Below are positions 52,813 to 61,977 of a stretch of 64,000 nucleotides of DNA, piece after piece; position 1 is the stretch's first letter, and each line of letters begins with the position of its first letter. The DNA is taken from positions 62,001 to 126,000 of the forward strand of contig FZRE01000009.1 in NCBI GenBank assembly GCA_900199655.1. Direction: 5' to 3'. The translations under genes and the position numbers were made by a program. Under the pieces are notes generated by a model that did no database searches, was not told the DNA's origin, and saw only the letters and a list, made by a program, of their open reading frames with translations. This DNA comes from Prevotellaceae bacterium KH2P17. Lineage in GTDB: Bacteria > Bacteroidota > Bacteroidia > Bacteroidales > Bacteroidaceae.

Positions 52813-52885
52813 GTGGGCCGGGCCAAACGGCATGCACCGCGAGGGGAGCATGCCATCAGTTAGTCAAATAAAATAAAAACATAAC

Positions 52886-54430
52886 GTGAGATTATTCTTA
52901 TTTCTTGTAGGCGGTACCGGGTCGCGCGTCATGCGGCCGCTGGTCATGCAGCTTGCCGCCGGAATACATCCTCTCAACGAGGCCGGGCAGCCCGTGCCGC
53001 TGGAGATAGTTCCCATCATCGTTGACCCTCACAAGGCCAATGAGGACTTGAAACGTACCGACAATCTGCTGCGCTGGTACAAGCAAATCCGCCAGTCGCT
53101 CTACGGCGATACGGTGGATGTAACGCGCGGGTTCTTTTCTGCCAAGATATCAACTCTTTCGGATATCCTGCCCAACGGCTCCAACCTGAGCGACACGTTC
53201 CTGTTCAACATGGGCGCCGTGGAGTCCAAGAAGTTCCAGGACTTCATCTCTTACTCTACGCTCGACACGGCCAACCAGGCCCTGGCATCGATGATGTTCT
53301 CCAGCTACCAGCTGGACACAAAGATGGACATAGGCTTTGTGGGTAGCCCGAACATAGGCAGCGTGGCGCTGAACGAGTTCAAGGACTCGGAGGAGTTCCG
53401 TCAGTTCTCCAACGTATTCCAGAAGAACGACCGCATCTTCATCGTGAGTTCCATCTTCGGAGGTACCGGTGCGGCCGGCTATCCCATCATTGTGAAGAAC
53501 ATACGCAACGCGGGCAACAACACGATGATAAACAACCGGGGCGACTTGCGCGACGCACGCATCGGCGCCCTCACGGTGTTGCCGTACTTCAACGTGCAGC
53601 AGGACGAGAACAGCCCCATCTCGCGGGCCGACTTCATATCGAAGACCAAATCGGCTTTGTTCTACTATCACGACAACCTTACCGGTCTCCGTCAGGGCGG
53701 AGTAGACCTTCCGCTGTCTAAAATCAATGCCTGCTACTATGTGGGCGATGAGGTTCCGTCGAACCCCTACTACAATGACCCGGGCGGAAACGGGCAGCGC
53801 AACGACGCCCACGTGGTGGAGTACGTGGGAGCCTTGTCGGTGTTGGACTTCCTCTCGATACCCGACGACCAGCTGCGCACTGTCGACGGCAATGCGCAGA
53901 ACCCCATTTACAAGGAGTACGGACTGGCTAACGACAAGAATACGCTGAGCCTGAAGGACTTCGGTTTGCCCACCCGCTCGTTCGTGAACCGGCAGATGGT
54001 GAAGTTCCACCTTGCTTATATGTACATCACCAATCAGCTCAAGAGCGACATCGGGCGCGGTTACACCGAGGATAAACCCGAGATAACGAGCGGATTCCTG
54101 TCAACTTCGTTCTTCACCACGCTCACGGCCAACTTCTATGTCTCGTACTTGCAGTGGCTCAAGGAGCTGCGCGGCAACCAGCGGAGCTTTGTTCCGTTCA
54201 ACTTGGATACCACGAGTTTGAGTGAAGCCATTACGGACGTGGCTCCCAAGACAGGCTTCTTTAAGTCGGCCTTTGATTACAAGACACTGCTTTCTGCGTT
54301 GAACAAGAACTCGCAAACCGCGGTTAAAGCCGGCAAGTACGGCTCCGACAAGGTGGCGTTCAGGCTGCTTGACCTGCTTGATGAAACGCTCGACAAGGTT
54401 ATAGACGAGAAGTTTAACGGAATTATTTAA
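52886..54430 (+). CDS. Tubulin/FtsZ-like putative GTPase
   Basis: A 514-residue cytosolic protein starting with GTG. The first strand and loop read RLFLFLVGGTGSRVMRPLV (residues 2-20), and a second glycine-rich loop IFGGTGAAGYP lies near residues 188-198. The second loop matches the tubulin signature GGGTGTG in pattern (GGTGAAG), and the first looks like the nucleotide-binding N-terminal Rossmann strand. The region after the loops has KNIRNAGNNTMINNRGDLRDARIG and the expected alternation of strands and helices. It fits the 'tubulin-like' family (Pfam Tubulin_2), whose members have no assigned role. Not FtsZ: it lacks the cell-division gene context and is longer. Confidence 0.62.
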   Translation: MRLFLFLVGGTGSRVMRPLVMQLAAGIHPLNEAGQPVPLEIVPIIVDPHKANEDLKRTDNLLRWYKQIRQSLYGDTVDVTRGFFSAKISTLSDILPNGSNLSDTFLFNMGAVESKKFQDFISYSTLDTANQALASMMFSSYQLDTKMDIGFVGSPNIGSVALNEFKDSEEFRQFSNVFQKNDRIFIVSSIFGGTGAAGYPIIVKNIRNAGNNTMINNRGDLRDARIGALTVLPYFNVQQDENSPISRADFISKTKSALFYYHDNLTGLRQGGVDLPLSKINACYYVGDEVPSNPYYNDPGGNGQRNDAHVVEYVGALSVLDFLSIPDDQLRTVDGNAQNPIYKEYGLANDKNTLSLKDFGLPTRSFVNRQMVKFHLAYMYITNQLKSDIGRGYTEDKPEITSGFLSTSFFTTLTANFYVSYLQWLKELRGNQRSFVPFNLDTTSLSEAITDVAPKTGFFKSAFDYKTLLSALNKNSQTAVKAGKYGSDKVAFRLLDLLDETLDKVIDEKFNGII

Positions 54431-54442
54431 TGTTGATATTTC

Positions 54443-57400
54443 ATGTCAAAGATACTATCATATAACAACAAGACATCCGGCGAAGGCTGGATACCCTTGA
54501 GTAATCAGTACAGCGCCGACGAGATAAACATGATATCCGACCCCAACGGCGGTCTGTCTACCCAGCCTCGCACGGCCATACCCAGCCCCTTTGCGCAGAT
54601 GGATTTGGTGAAGAATGCCTTCTCGCGCCTCTCCACGCATGCCAACCTGCAGGGAGAACAGATGGACGAGAAGCTCGTTGCCAATGCACTTGACATAGCC
54701 CAGCTGTTTTTCAACTATCCCGAACTGCGCACACAGCTGCGCATCATCGAGTGGAACAAGCCGGTGGAACTGCAACGCTTGCAGGATGACAGCCAGCACA
54801 AGCTGCTGGGCGAGACGTTGCAAATGTTTCTGGAACAGGACAAGGAAGCATTCAACTTCGACAAGATGGACCGCCTCTACTTCCTGGTCTATGGCAATCA
54901 GGTTATTGGCGGCACGTCGCCTGTCACGCTGTTCATGGCTTCGCCAAATGCAAATGCCAACATGTATGACATCCCGGTGGAGCAGAATGTCAACCTGTTC
55001 GACCTCTGGCGGCCGCTCTATATGCGCAATGAGAAATTCATCAAGTACGTGTATGCCCTCTTCACGGCCTATCCGGAACTCAAAAGAGACTGCGGCGAGG
55101 TAAACAGTTACCTGATAACGAACTTCCGCCTGCTGTCTGTCAATCTGCAGCAGACCATCCTCACCGACATCGGTAATCCCGAGGCAATGGACTTGGGAGC
55201 CATAGAGCGTGCCAAAACGTATTTGGATGTGAACTTTGCAAAGCTGGACGAAGGTGTCCAGGCACTCGGGGTGCCTTTCTATTGTGCTCGTAAGGAAGAC
55301 GTGTTGCGGTCGATTGAGGAGAGTGACTTCGTGATAGTGCCTTCACGTAAGGTGGAAGGCAGACTCCCGCTGGTGCTCCAGAACCATTTGAATGCCCCCC
55401 AGACAGAGCCTTTCAGATACGTAACCAGCAACTGGGACGATGCAACAGTCATCACGCCCGATGATTATGCCATGGAACCGGAGAAGCGTGTGCTGCCTGC
55501 CACGGCCCATCAATACCCCTGGTTGACGGACGACGACTTCTTCCAGCCGGCTCTCATCAAGCTCGATTACCGTATAGACGGTGACTGCTTCTTCGACGGA
55601 AACATGTCGAAAGGCAGTCGTGAGACCGACGACTGCGACTTCGTACTGCCTCTGAAACCACTCTTCTTCAAGTATTTTGACGTGAAGGACCTGTGGGGAA
55701 CGATTGGCGGTCGTCCTAAGTTTGAATTGCTGCACACTCAAACGGGACAAGTGGAGACGGTGAAAGCCATTCTCCGGATTCCCGTTAAGAAGCAGGGAAA
55801 GTACATTACCTTAGAGCGAAACTATGTGGCAGCCCACAATGTGGACCTGACTTACGACCGGAAGAACAACCGGGGCTACTTCATCACAGTGCCTTTTGCT
55901 GTGAGCGTGTTCCCGTTTGTTCATGCTCCCGGGCTCAAACAGTATAACGTGCAACTTGTAGACCGTGCGCTCGGGCTGTTGTTTAACTACCGCTTGTCGC
56001 TCGATTTCTATAAGAACGGATACCTTAATAAGGTAGGCGAGAATGATGTCATAGCCCGCGAACGCAGCCTGAAGGCCGAAAGTAGGGTTGGTTCTTGCTA
56101 CTACAAACTGTCGAGCGACTTCGACTACATGAATGTAACGCTCTCTGATGAGCGGGGAAATAAGGCTGTAGAGGGTGTGGTTTGCCCGCGCTGGCCTGAC
56201 TATATACCCGGCCATGACGAGTTTACATTTGCCGTAGACTTCGGTACAACGAACACGCATGTAGAGAGCATGCACGGTAAGAATGCCATGCCGGAGCCGC
56301 TGAAGATAGATTCCGTTGCCACGAACCGCCTCTTGGCCACGCTTTACAATGGCGAGGAACTCTACTATGACAATATTATCAAGCAGGAATTCCTGCCCAA
56401 GTCCATCGGAGATAGCTACGGATTCCCGCAGCGTACGGTTCTTTCAGAGTGTGAACGCATGGATGCCGACAATGTTGACAACATCGTGGCACTCGGCGAT
56501 GCCAATATTCCTTTCATCTATGAGAAGGAGAGTATCGGCTTCCATAACCGCATTGTTCCTAACCTCAAGTGGTCTACGGAGATTGCAACAAGCAAGCGGG
56601 TGCGTTCTTATCTCACCGAGCTTGCCCTGCTTATGCGCACAAAAGTGTTGCTGGAGAATGGCGACATAGCCAAAACACGCCTCGTTTGGTTCTATCCTTT
56701 GAGCATGAAGGTGGGCAATGTACGCAAGATGGGGGAGACCTGGAACAAGATTTTTGAGGATGTTTTCGGTGTGAAACCCAATGAAAACAATCTTATTCAG
56801 ATGCCCGAATCGGTTGCTCCATATTACTTCTATAAGCGTTCGAGCAAGTTCCGCGGCTCTGCTTCCACTGTTGCCAGCATCGATATAGGCGGCGGAACAA
56901 GTGATGTGGTGGTATTCGAGTCAAATGCACAGCAGCCGACAATGCTCACTTCATTCCGCTTTGCGGCCAATGTGCTCTTTGGTGACGGCTTTTCCGAAAT
57001 TCCCCACGGCGATTCCAACCCCATGCTCGTGAAGTATGTCAGCTATTTCCGCCACCTTTTTGAGGCTGATGAGGATAAATACGGAGAGCTTCTGGGCATT
57101 CTTGACGACATTGTGAGCAAGCGCAAGAGCGAGGATATCAATGCTTTCCTCTTCTCGGTCATCAATAACAAGATTGTGAACGGCAACGACGTGTTCTCCT
57201 ACAACATGCGTCTCAACGAGGACGGCTGGCGCAAAATCATCTTCATCTACTTCTACGTAACGCTTATTTACTATGTGGCAAAGATGATGAAGCACCGCAG
57301 CATGGAGAAGCCTCGCTCGGTAATGTTCAGCGGAACGGGCTCCAAGGTGCTCGACATCGTGGGCAGTCAGCGCGACCTTGACCTCATTACGCAGGCTGTC

Positions 57401-57925
57401 TTTGAGCGAGTTTACAATGAAAAGTATGATGCCGACGGCTTCAGCATTGTCATGGAGAAGAACGAACCTAAGCAGATTACCTGTCGCGGGGCATTGCTCC
57501 AGGTGAGCGATGTTACGGGTTGCAGCCAAGTGAACGACCTGAACAGACTGATGGACGATTTCGACAGCACGCTGAAATACAACTATTCGATGATTGACAA
57601 GGAGCATCTTGTCTACGACGATATGGACAGCGCCGCGATACGGAGCAAGATAGTAGAACAGGTCAGGGAGTTTAACGACTTCTTCTGCCAGTTCTGTGAC
57701 GACATTCATGTAGTGGACCGCTTCCTGGTGGAGAATAAGGCATTGCAGCTGTTCAAGGAACTTGTGAGCAAGGACTTGGAGCACTATCTCATCAACGGAT
57801 GGAACTTTGTAAACAAGAATCAGGAAGACAAGAACGGCTCCGACCAGATAGAGGACACCATGTTCTTCTATCCTGTCATCGGAAGCATCCGCGACAACCT
57901 GATTGAAAACCTGAAGGAGGACTGA
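54443..57925 (+). CDS. Large actin/Hsp70-fold protein, SrfB-like
   Basis: An 1160-residue protein. Residues 1-595 have no recognised domain and are mostly helical. The C-terminal part has the three nucleotide motifs of the actin/Hsp70/hexokinase fold: phosphate-1 VDFGTTNTHVES near residues 598-609, phosphate-2 IDIGGGTSDVVVFES near 812-826 and the adenosine loop FSGTGSKVLDIVGS near 962. The closest named family I can recall is SrfB, the Hsp70-like protein of Salmonella, of unknown mechanism. No substrate-binding domain like DnaK is visible. It starts 12 bases after the tubulin-like gene, and its last base is shared with the next start. Confidence 0.7.
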   Translation: MSKILSYNNKTSGEGWIPLSNQYSADEINMISDPNGGLSTQPRTAIPSPFAQMDLVKNAFSRLSTHANLQGEQMDEKLVANALDIAQLFFNYPELRTQLRIIEWNKPVELQRLQDDSQHKLLGETLQMFLEQDKEAFNFDKMDRLYFLVYGNQVIGGTSPVTLFMASPNANANMYDIPVEQNVNLFDLWRPLYMRNEKFIKYVYALFTAYPELKRDCGEVNSYLITNFRLLSVNLQQTILTDIGNPEAMDLGAIERAKTYLDVNFAKLDEGVQALGVPFYCARKEDVLRSIEESDFVIVPSRKVEGRLPLVLQNHLNAPQTEPFRYVTSNWDDATVITPDDYAMEPEKRVLPATAHQYPWLTDDDFFQPALIKLDYRIDGDCFFDGNMSKGSRETDDCDFVLPLKPLFFKYFDVKDLWGTIGGRPKFELLHTQTGQVETVKAILRIPVKKQGKYITLERNYVAAHNVDLTYDRKNNRGYFITVPFAVSVFPFVHAPGLKQYNVQLVDRALGLLFNYRLSLDFYKNGYLNKVGENDVIARERSLKAESRVGSCYYKLSSDFDYMNVTLSDERGNKAVEGVVCPRWPDYIPGHDEFTFAVDFGTTNTHVESMHGKNAMPEPLKIDSVATNRLLATLYNGEELYYDNIIKQEFLPKSIGDSYGFPQRTVLSECERMDADNVDNIVALGDANIPFIYEKESIGFHNRIVPNLKWSTEIATSKRVRSYLTELALLMRTKVLLENGDIAKTRLVWFYPLSMKVGNVRKMGETWNKIFEDVFGVKPNENNLIQMPESVAPYYFYKRSSKFRGSASTVASIDIGGGTSDVVVFESNAQQPTMLTSFRFAANVLFGDGFSEIPHGDSNPMLVKYVSYFRHLFEADEDKYGELLGILDDIVSKRKSEDINAFLFSVINNKIVNGNDVFSYNMRLNEDGWRKIIFIYFYVTLIYYVAKMMKHRSMEKPRSVMFSGTGSKVLDIVGSQRDLDLITQAVFERVYNEKYDADGFSIVMEKNEPKQITCRGALLQVSDVTGCSQVNDLNRLMDDFDSTLKYNYSMIDKEHLVYDDMDSAAIRSKIVEQVREFNDFFCQFCDDIHVVDRFLVENKALQLFKELVSKDLEHYLINGWNFVNKNQEDKNGSDQIEDTMFFYPVIGSIRDNLIENLKED

Positions 57926-58518
57926 TGATGGGATTCTTCGGCAAGAAAGAAACTGCCCCGGAAGAGGAAATCCAACAGGGCCCGTCGGCTACAGAGCTGA
58001 TAACCAAACTGGAGAAACGCGTCAAGATACTGGAACGCAGGGTGACTGCGCTGGAGGAGCAGTTGGCAAGTCAACCCGCTGCCACTGAAGAGGGAGGAAC
58101 CGAAGCAGCTGCAGCAGAACAGTCGCAGCCGTCTCCCGGTATTGGTATCAATATGGATGGACTGAGCGAGGTGGCGCCCGTTGCCATCCATCCAGCCACG
58201 GCAGAGGCGCGTTATTACCTTGGTGCGCCGTCGGTCGACGGTGTCTTTGCCAACTTCTCCGTGCAGGAGCAGATAGGCAAAAGCATCTACCAGCTCACCA
58301 CGCAAGATGGTGTCAACGGTACGTTTATCCTCATGGATACGGCCGATGCCATTGCTTCGGCCATGATCAGTATCAGCCAGTTCATCAAGCCCGTATGCAA
58401 GGTAAACGGCAACTCGCACACCATGCCCCACCACATCATTACCGAAGAAGAGGGCGTAGCCACCTTCGAGGCGGGCGTGTGGCGTGTAACCCGCAAGGCC
58501 GTTGTACGTTTCGAGTAG
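57925..58518 (+). CDS. Coiled-coil protein of the cytoskeleton-like unit
   Basis: A 197-residue protein. After a short charged N-terminus, LITKLEKRVKILERRVTALEEQLAS (residues 24-50) is a heptad-patterned coiled coil with leucines and valines at spacing of three and four; an Ala/Glu/Gln-rich linker follows to about residue 75. The C-terminal domain (IHPATAEARYYLGAPSVDGVF, then QLTTQDGVNGTFILMD) is beta-rich. Its ATG overlaps the stop of the SrfB-like gene by one base. Likely a partner of it; no family was recognised. Confidence 0.68.
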   Translation: MMGFFGKKETAPEEEIQQGPSATELITKLEKRVKILERRVTALEEQLASQPAATEEGGTEAAAAEQSQPSPGIGINMDGLSEVAPVAIHPATAEARYYLGAPSVDGVFANFSVQEQIGKSIYQLTTQDGVNGTFILMDTADAIASAMISISQFIKPVCKVNGNSHTMPHHIITEEEGVATFEAGVWRVTRKAVVRFE

Positions 58519-58547
58519 GTAGTGTGTAACGAAAAGCGATTGAAAGC

Positions 58548-59345
58548 GTGGAAGTAAAGTGTCCTAAATGCAGATTCAGGTACGATGTCAAGGCAGGAGC
58601 CGGCATCAAGGAGGTGGCATGCGTGTGTCCCCGATGCGGCCTGCCGTTCACCTATGCCGTACCCGATGATGCGCCAACAGATAAAGAGATTACTGCAACG
58701 GCAGCGCCCCCGCCCGTTCCCGAGCGGCCCGCAGAGCCTGTGGAGCAGCGGCAGGAGAAACCTGCAGCAGCAGAAACGGAACCCCGGCCGCAGCAAGCGC
58801 CACCCAGACAGGAACCTGCTGCAGCCCCTGTTTCCAACTGGCAACAGCCGCAACAGCAACAAATACCGTATGTACCTGATTACCATCGGCGTAACCGTGG
58901 TTGCTTCTTCAAAGGCTGCATAGGCGGATTGGTGTGCTTCGTGGTGTTCATGTTCTTCATGCTTCGCAGTTGCGACCACTCTTATCAGTCTGATGACTTG
59001 GACTCGGACACGACCGAGGTGAGCGGCGAATATGCCGTGCTCGACTTCGATTCGCTGATGGCAGGCGTCAAGCCACAGCCCGGCAGCCCTCACTGGTTGT
59101 TGGGTAACTGGACTACAGAAACCAGTTTCGGTACCATCATGCTCTCCGTCGGCCGCAAATATATTCGCGAAGCAGTGGGCGACCGTGCTGCCGAAGGCTC
59201 CTGGTTTTATGCCAGGACAGCCGGCGATGACAACGGCGCACTCTATTGCCGCTTTGCCGACGGCACCAAACAGATATACACCCTGGACGAGAAACATCAG
59301 CGTATAGACGCCGGACAGGGATTATGGATGAATAAAACAAAATGA
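58548..59345 (+). CDS. Zinc-ribbon, proline-rich, single-pass membrane protein
   Basis: A 265-residue protein that starts with GTG. Residues 1-38 hold an MJ0042-type zinc ribbon with CPKCRF at 5-10 and CVCPRC at 25-30. Residues 40-110 are Pro/Gln/Glu-rich. A hydrophobic helix is at 123-140, and the rest is extracytoplasmic, with LLGNWTTETSFGTIMLSVGRKYI and WFYARTAGDDNGALYCRF, a lipocalin-like beta pattern. The zinc ribbon would face the cytosol. GTG was taken since no ATG precedes the CxxC motif. Its stop overlaps the rhodanese start (ATGA). Confidence 0.7.
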   Translation: MEVKCPKCRFRYDVKAGAGIKEVACVCPRCGLPFTYAVPDDAPTDKEITATAAPPPVPERPAEPVEQRQEKPAAAETEPRPQQAPPRQEPAAAPVSNWQQPQQQQIPYVPDYHRRNRGCFFKGCIGGLVCFVVFMFFMLRSCDHSYQSDDLDSDTTEVSGEYAVLDFDSLMAGVKPQPGSPHWLLGNWTTETSFGTIMLSVGRKYIREAVGDRAAEGSWFYARTAGDDNGALYCRFADGTKQIYTLDEKHQRIDAGQGLWMNKTK

Positions 59346-59737
59346 AAATGATGAGCAAATTGAAAACTTTGATAATGGCCCTGTTGGGCTCCTGCTTCGG
59401 TGCCTGCGCCCAGCAGCCGTATTCCGACATGGATGTAACCCAGTTTGAGCAGTATTTGCAGCGTGACACAACCGTACAGCTGGTTGATGTGCGCACGCCC
59501 GAGGAGTTTGCCGAGGGCCACATCGGCGGGGCTGTGAACATGGACGTAAAGGCTGCCGACTTTTTTTCAGCAGCCTTGTCGCGGCTCGACAAGCAGCGCC
59601 CCGTTGCCGTTTACTGTCGCAGCGGACGCCGTTCGGCCCACGCAGCCGAGTTGCTTGCCAAGCAAGGATACAAGGTAACAAACCTCCGCGGCGGCATCAT
59701 GGCCTGGCAGGAAGCCCGCAAGCCTGTAGAGCGGTAA
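59342..59737 (+). CDS. Rhodanese-like domain lipoprotein
   Basis: A 131-residue exported protein. The signal ends at a lipobox-like GAC (Cys22, LGSCFGACAQ; Cys18 also possible). The rest is a single rhodanese domain: DVTQFEQYLQRDTTVQLVDVRTPEEFAEGHIGGAVN and the catalytic loop CRSGRRS with Cys92. Such proteins transfer sulfane sulfur or sense redox state. Its start ATGA overlaps the stop of the zinc-ribbon gene, so it is the last member of the seven-gene unit, although it could be an independent passenger. Confidence 0.85.
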   Translation: MKMMSKLKTLIMALLGSCFGACAQQPYSDMDVTQFEQYLQRDTTVQLVDVRTPEEFAEGHIGGAVNMDVKAADFFSAALSRLDKQRPVAVYCRSGRRSAHAAELLAKQGYKVTNLRGGIMAWQEARKPVER

Positions 59738-59759
59738 TTCCCTTAGGCTGACAGCCGGC

Positions 59760-61058
59760 ATGGGTATTCACGACAGGCAGATACTTCAGCTGGCGGTACC
59801 GTCCATTGTCTCCAACGTCACGGTGCCGCTCCTGGGGCTTGTGGACCTAACGATTGTAGGCCACATGGGCAACGCCGCCTATATTGGAGCCATTGCCGTA
59901 GGCTCCATGATATTCAATGTCATTTACTGGATATTCGGCTTTCTGCGCATGGGAACAAGCGGCATGACCTCCCAGGCCTATGGCCGCGGCGACCGCGAGG
60001 AACTGCTCAATGTGCTGCTTCGCGCCCTCACGGTAGGCCTGTTGATAGCTCTCGCGTTTCTGCTTTTGCAGAAACCGCTGCGCTGGGCAGCCTTAGAATT
60101 GATGCACCCCTCGCCAGAAATCATGTCGCTGGCCTCCACCTATTTTAATATATGTATCTGGGGCGCTCCCGCCATGCTGTGCCTCTACGGTCTCACGGGG
60201 TGGTTCATCGGGCTGCAGAATACGCGCATACCCATGTTGGTGTCTGTTTTGCAGAATGTGGTAAACATTGTTGCTTCGCTGGGTTTTGTCTTCGGTCTTG
60301 GCATGAAGATAGACGGCGTAGCCGCCGGAACACTGACCGCCCAGTGGGCAGGCGTGCTGCTGGCGCTTGCGTTCTGCCGGAGAGAATGCCGCAAACAAGG
60401 TCTTGGTGCGGTGAGAAGCCGTTGGCAGGCCGTTTATGCCAAAGCCCCCATGCGGCAGTTCTTTACCGTGAACCGCGACATTTTTATCCGAACGCTTTTC
60501 TTAGTGGCCGTGAACTTGTTTTTCACCTCGGCCGGTGCCCGCCGGGGCGACCTCATCCTGTCGGTCAACACGTTGCTCATCACGCTCTTTACGCTCTTCA
60601 GCTACGTCATGGATGGCTTTGCCTTTGCCGGCGAAGCCTTAAGTGGCAGATACTTCGGAGCCAGCGACAAGCCCGCCTTTGCAGCCACCGTGCGTTGCCT
60701 CTTCAAGTGGGGAGCGTGGATGACGCTGCTCTTCACGGCCGTTTACGCGTTGGGCGGAGTGCCGTTCCTGCACCTGCTCACCAACGAGGAGCAGGTGATT
60801 ACCGCCGCCCGCCCGTTTTTCTGGTGGGCCGTACTGATACCCGCGTGCGGCGTGGCCGCCTTTATCTACGACGGTATCTTTATCGGCATCACGGCCACCC
60901 GGGGCATGCTGGTTTCCAGCGCCGTGGCGGCAGCGTGCTTCTTTGGGCTTTATCTGCTCTTTGAGCCACTGTTGGGCAACCATGCCCTGTGGCTCTCGTT
61001 CCTCGTTTTCCTTGTTGTACGCGGACTGGTGCAGGCCGTTATACTGGCAAGGGCATAA
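59760..61058 (+). CDS. MATE family efflux transporter
   Basis: A 432-residue inner-membrane exporter with about twelve helices, of the DinF-like branch of the MATE group. Typical features include IHDRQILQLAVPSIVSNVTVP and LVDLTIVGHMGNAAYIGAIAVG at the start (the VD...GH motif) and FLRMGTSGMTSQAYGRGD, and the second-half counterpart TLLITLFTLFSYVMDGFAFAGEALSGRYFGA. Such proteins use Na+ or H+ gradients to expel cationic compounds. It starts 22 bases after the rhodanese gene and overlaps the tail of tcdA by 20 bases, facing it. Confidence 0.9.
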   Translation: MGIHDRQILQLAVPSIVSNVTVPLLGLVDLTIVGHMGNAAYIGAIAVGSMIFNVIYWIFGFLRMGTSGMTSQAYGRGDREELLNVLLRALTVGLLIALAFLLLQKPLRWAALELMHPSPEIMSLASTYFNICIWGAPAMLCLYGLTGWFIGLQNTRIPMLVSVLQNVVNIVASLGFVFGLGMKIDGVAAGTLTAQWAGVLLALAFCRRECRKQGLGAVRSRWQAVYAKAPMRQFFTVNRDIFIRTLFLVAVNLFFTSAGARRGDLILSVNTLLITLFTLFSYVMDGFAFAGEALSGRYFGASDKPAFAATVRCLFKWGAWMTLLFTAVYALGGVPFLHLLTNEEQVITAARPFFWWAVLIPACGVAAFIYDGIFIGITATRGMLVSSAVAAACFFGLYLLFEPLLGNHALWLSFLVFLVVRGLVQAVILARA

Positions 61059-61956
61059 CCACCTTGTTGTCCTCCCACGTACCTTTCTCCTTGGCTATGC
61101 ACATCTGCCGGTATTTCTCCTTGTGCAGGGCGGCACGGCGGGCAGCTTCCTGCGCCTGCGCGTTGGCCTCTGCGTCGTCTGGATTGATACGCATGGTGTG
61201 GGCGCTGTTGATAAGGTCCTTCACCACCTCACCCCCTATGATAAGCCCCGCGGCAGCAGGAACAAAGGCGTTGCTGGCCGGTATGGTGCGCCGTTGGGTG
61301 CACTTGCTTATGTCCTTGTCAGGACTGTTGCAGTCGGAGTGGCTGCAGATGCTCTCATCATCAATGGGTTTGAGCGGTTGCTCCTCGCTGTACACCACCT
61401 TCAAGTGCGGTATGTGCAGCTTGCGGAGCTTCTTTCGTATGACTTTAGCCAGCGGATCCATCTTCGTCTTGTTGATGTCGGCCACCCTGAAAGCCGTAGC
61501 GTCCAGCTTGTTGGCAGCCCCCATGCTGCTGATGATGGGGATGTGGAGCTCGTAACAGCGCCGTGCCAGCTCTATCTTGGCCGTCACGGTGTCGATGCAG
61601 TCCACCACGTAATCAAAGTGGCTGAAGTCTATCTCATCGGCATTCTGCGGCATGTAGAACATCTGGTAGCGGTGTACGATGCAGGCGGGATTGATGTCGT
61701 GCACCCTCTCTGCGGCCACATCTACCTTTGCCTTGCCCACGGTAGAGAGGAGGGCGAATATCTGCCGGTTCACATTCGTTAGGCAAACGCTGTCGTTATC
61801 GAAGAGGTCGAGCTCCCCGATGCCGCTGCGCGCCAGCACTTCTACTGCGTATCCGCCTACGCCACCCACGCCAAACACGGCCACACGCGAGCCGCTGAGC
61901 GTATCCAGAGCAGGTTTCCCGAACAGCATCTGCGTTCTTGAAAACTGATTTTGCAT
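61039..61956 (-). CDS. tcdA: tRNA threonylcarbamoyladenosine dehydratase
   Basis: A 305-residue E1-like ATP-dependent enzyme that turns t6A into cyclic t6A at position 37 of ANN-decoding tRNAs. The ATP-binding loop is VFGVGGVGGYAVEVLARSGI, followed by LFDNDSVCLTNVNRQIFAL and DYVVDCIDTVTAKIELARRC; a CNSPDKDISKC region near 220-240 provides two cysteines. The length and motif order match TcdA (CsdL) rather than MoeB or ThiF. Start ATG 61956. It is followed by the lactonase-type gene upstream on the same strand, with a 21-base gap, so the two are probably co-transcribed. Confidence 0.9.
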   Translation of the reverse strand: MQNQFSRTQMLFGKPALDTLSGSRVAVFGVGGVGGYAVEVLARSGIGELDLFDNDSVCLTNVNRQIFALLSTVGKAKVDVAAERVHDINPACIVHRYQMFYMPQNADEIDFSHFDYVVDCIDTVTAKIELARRCYELHIPIISSMGAANKLDATAFRVADINKTKMDPLAKVIRKKLRKLHIPHLKVVYSEEQPLKPIDDESICSHSDCNSPDKDISKCTQRRTIPASNAFVPAAAGLIIGGEVVKDLINSAHTMRINPDDAEANAQAQEAARRAALHKEKYRQMCIAKEKGTWEDNKVVMPLPV

Positions 61957-61977
61957 TGTCTTTTTACCTTTTGCAGC

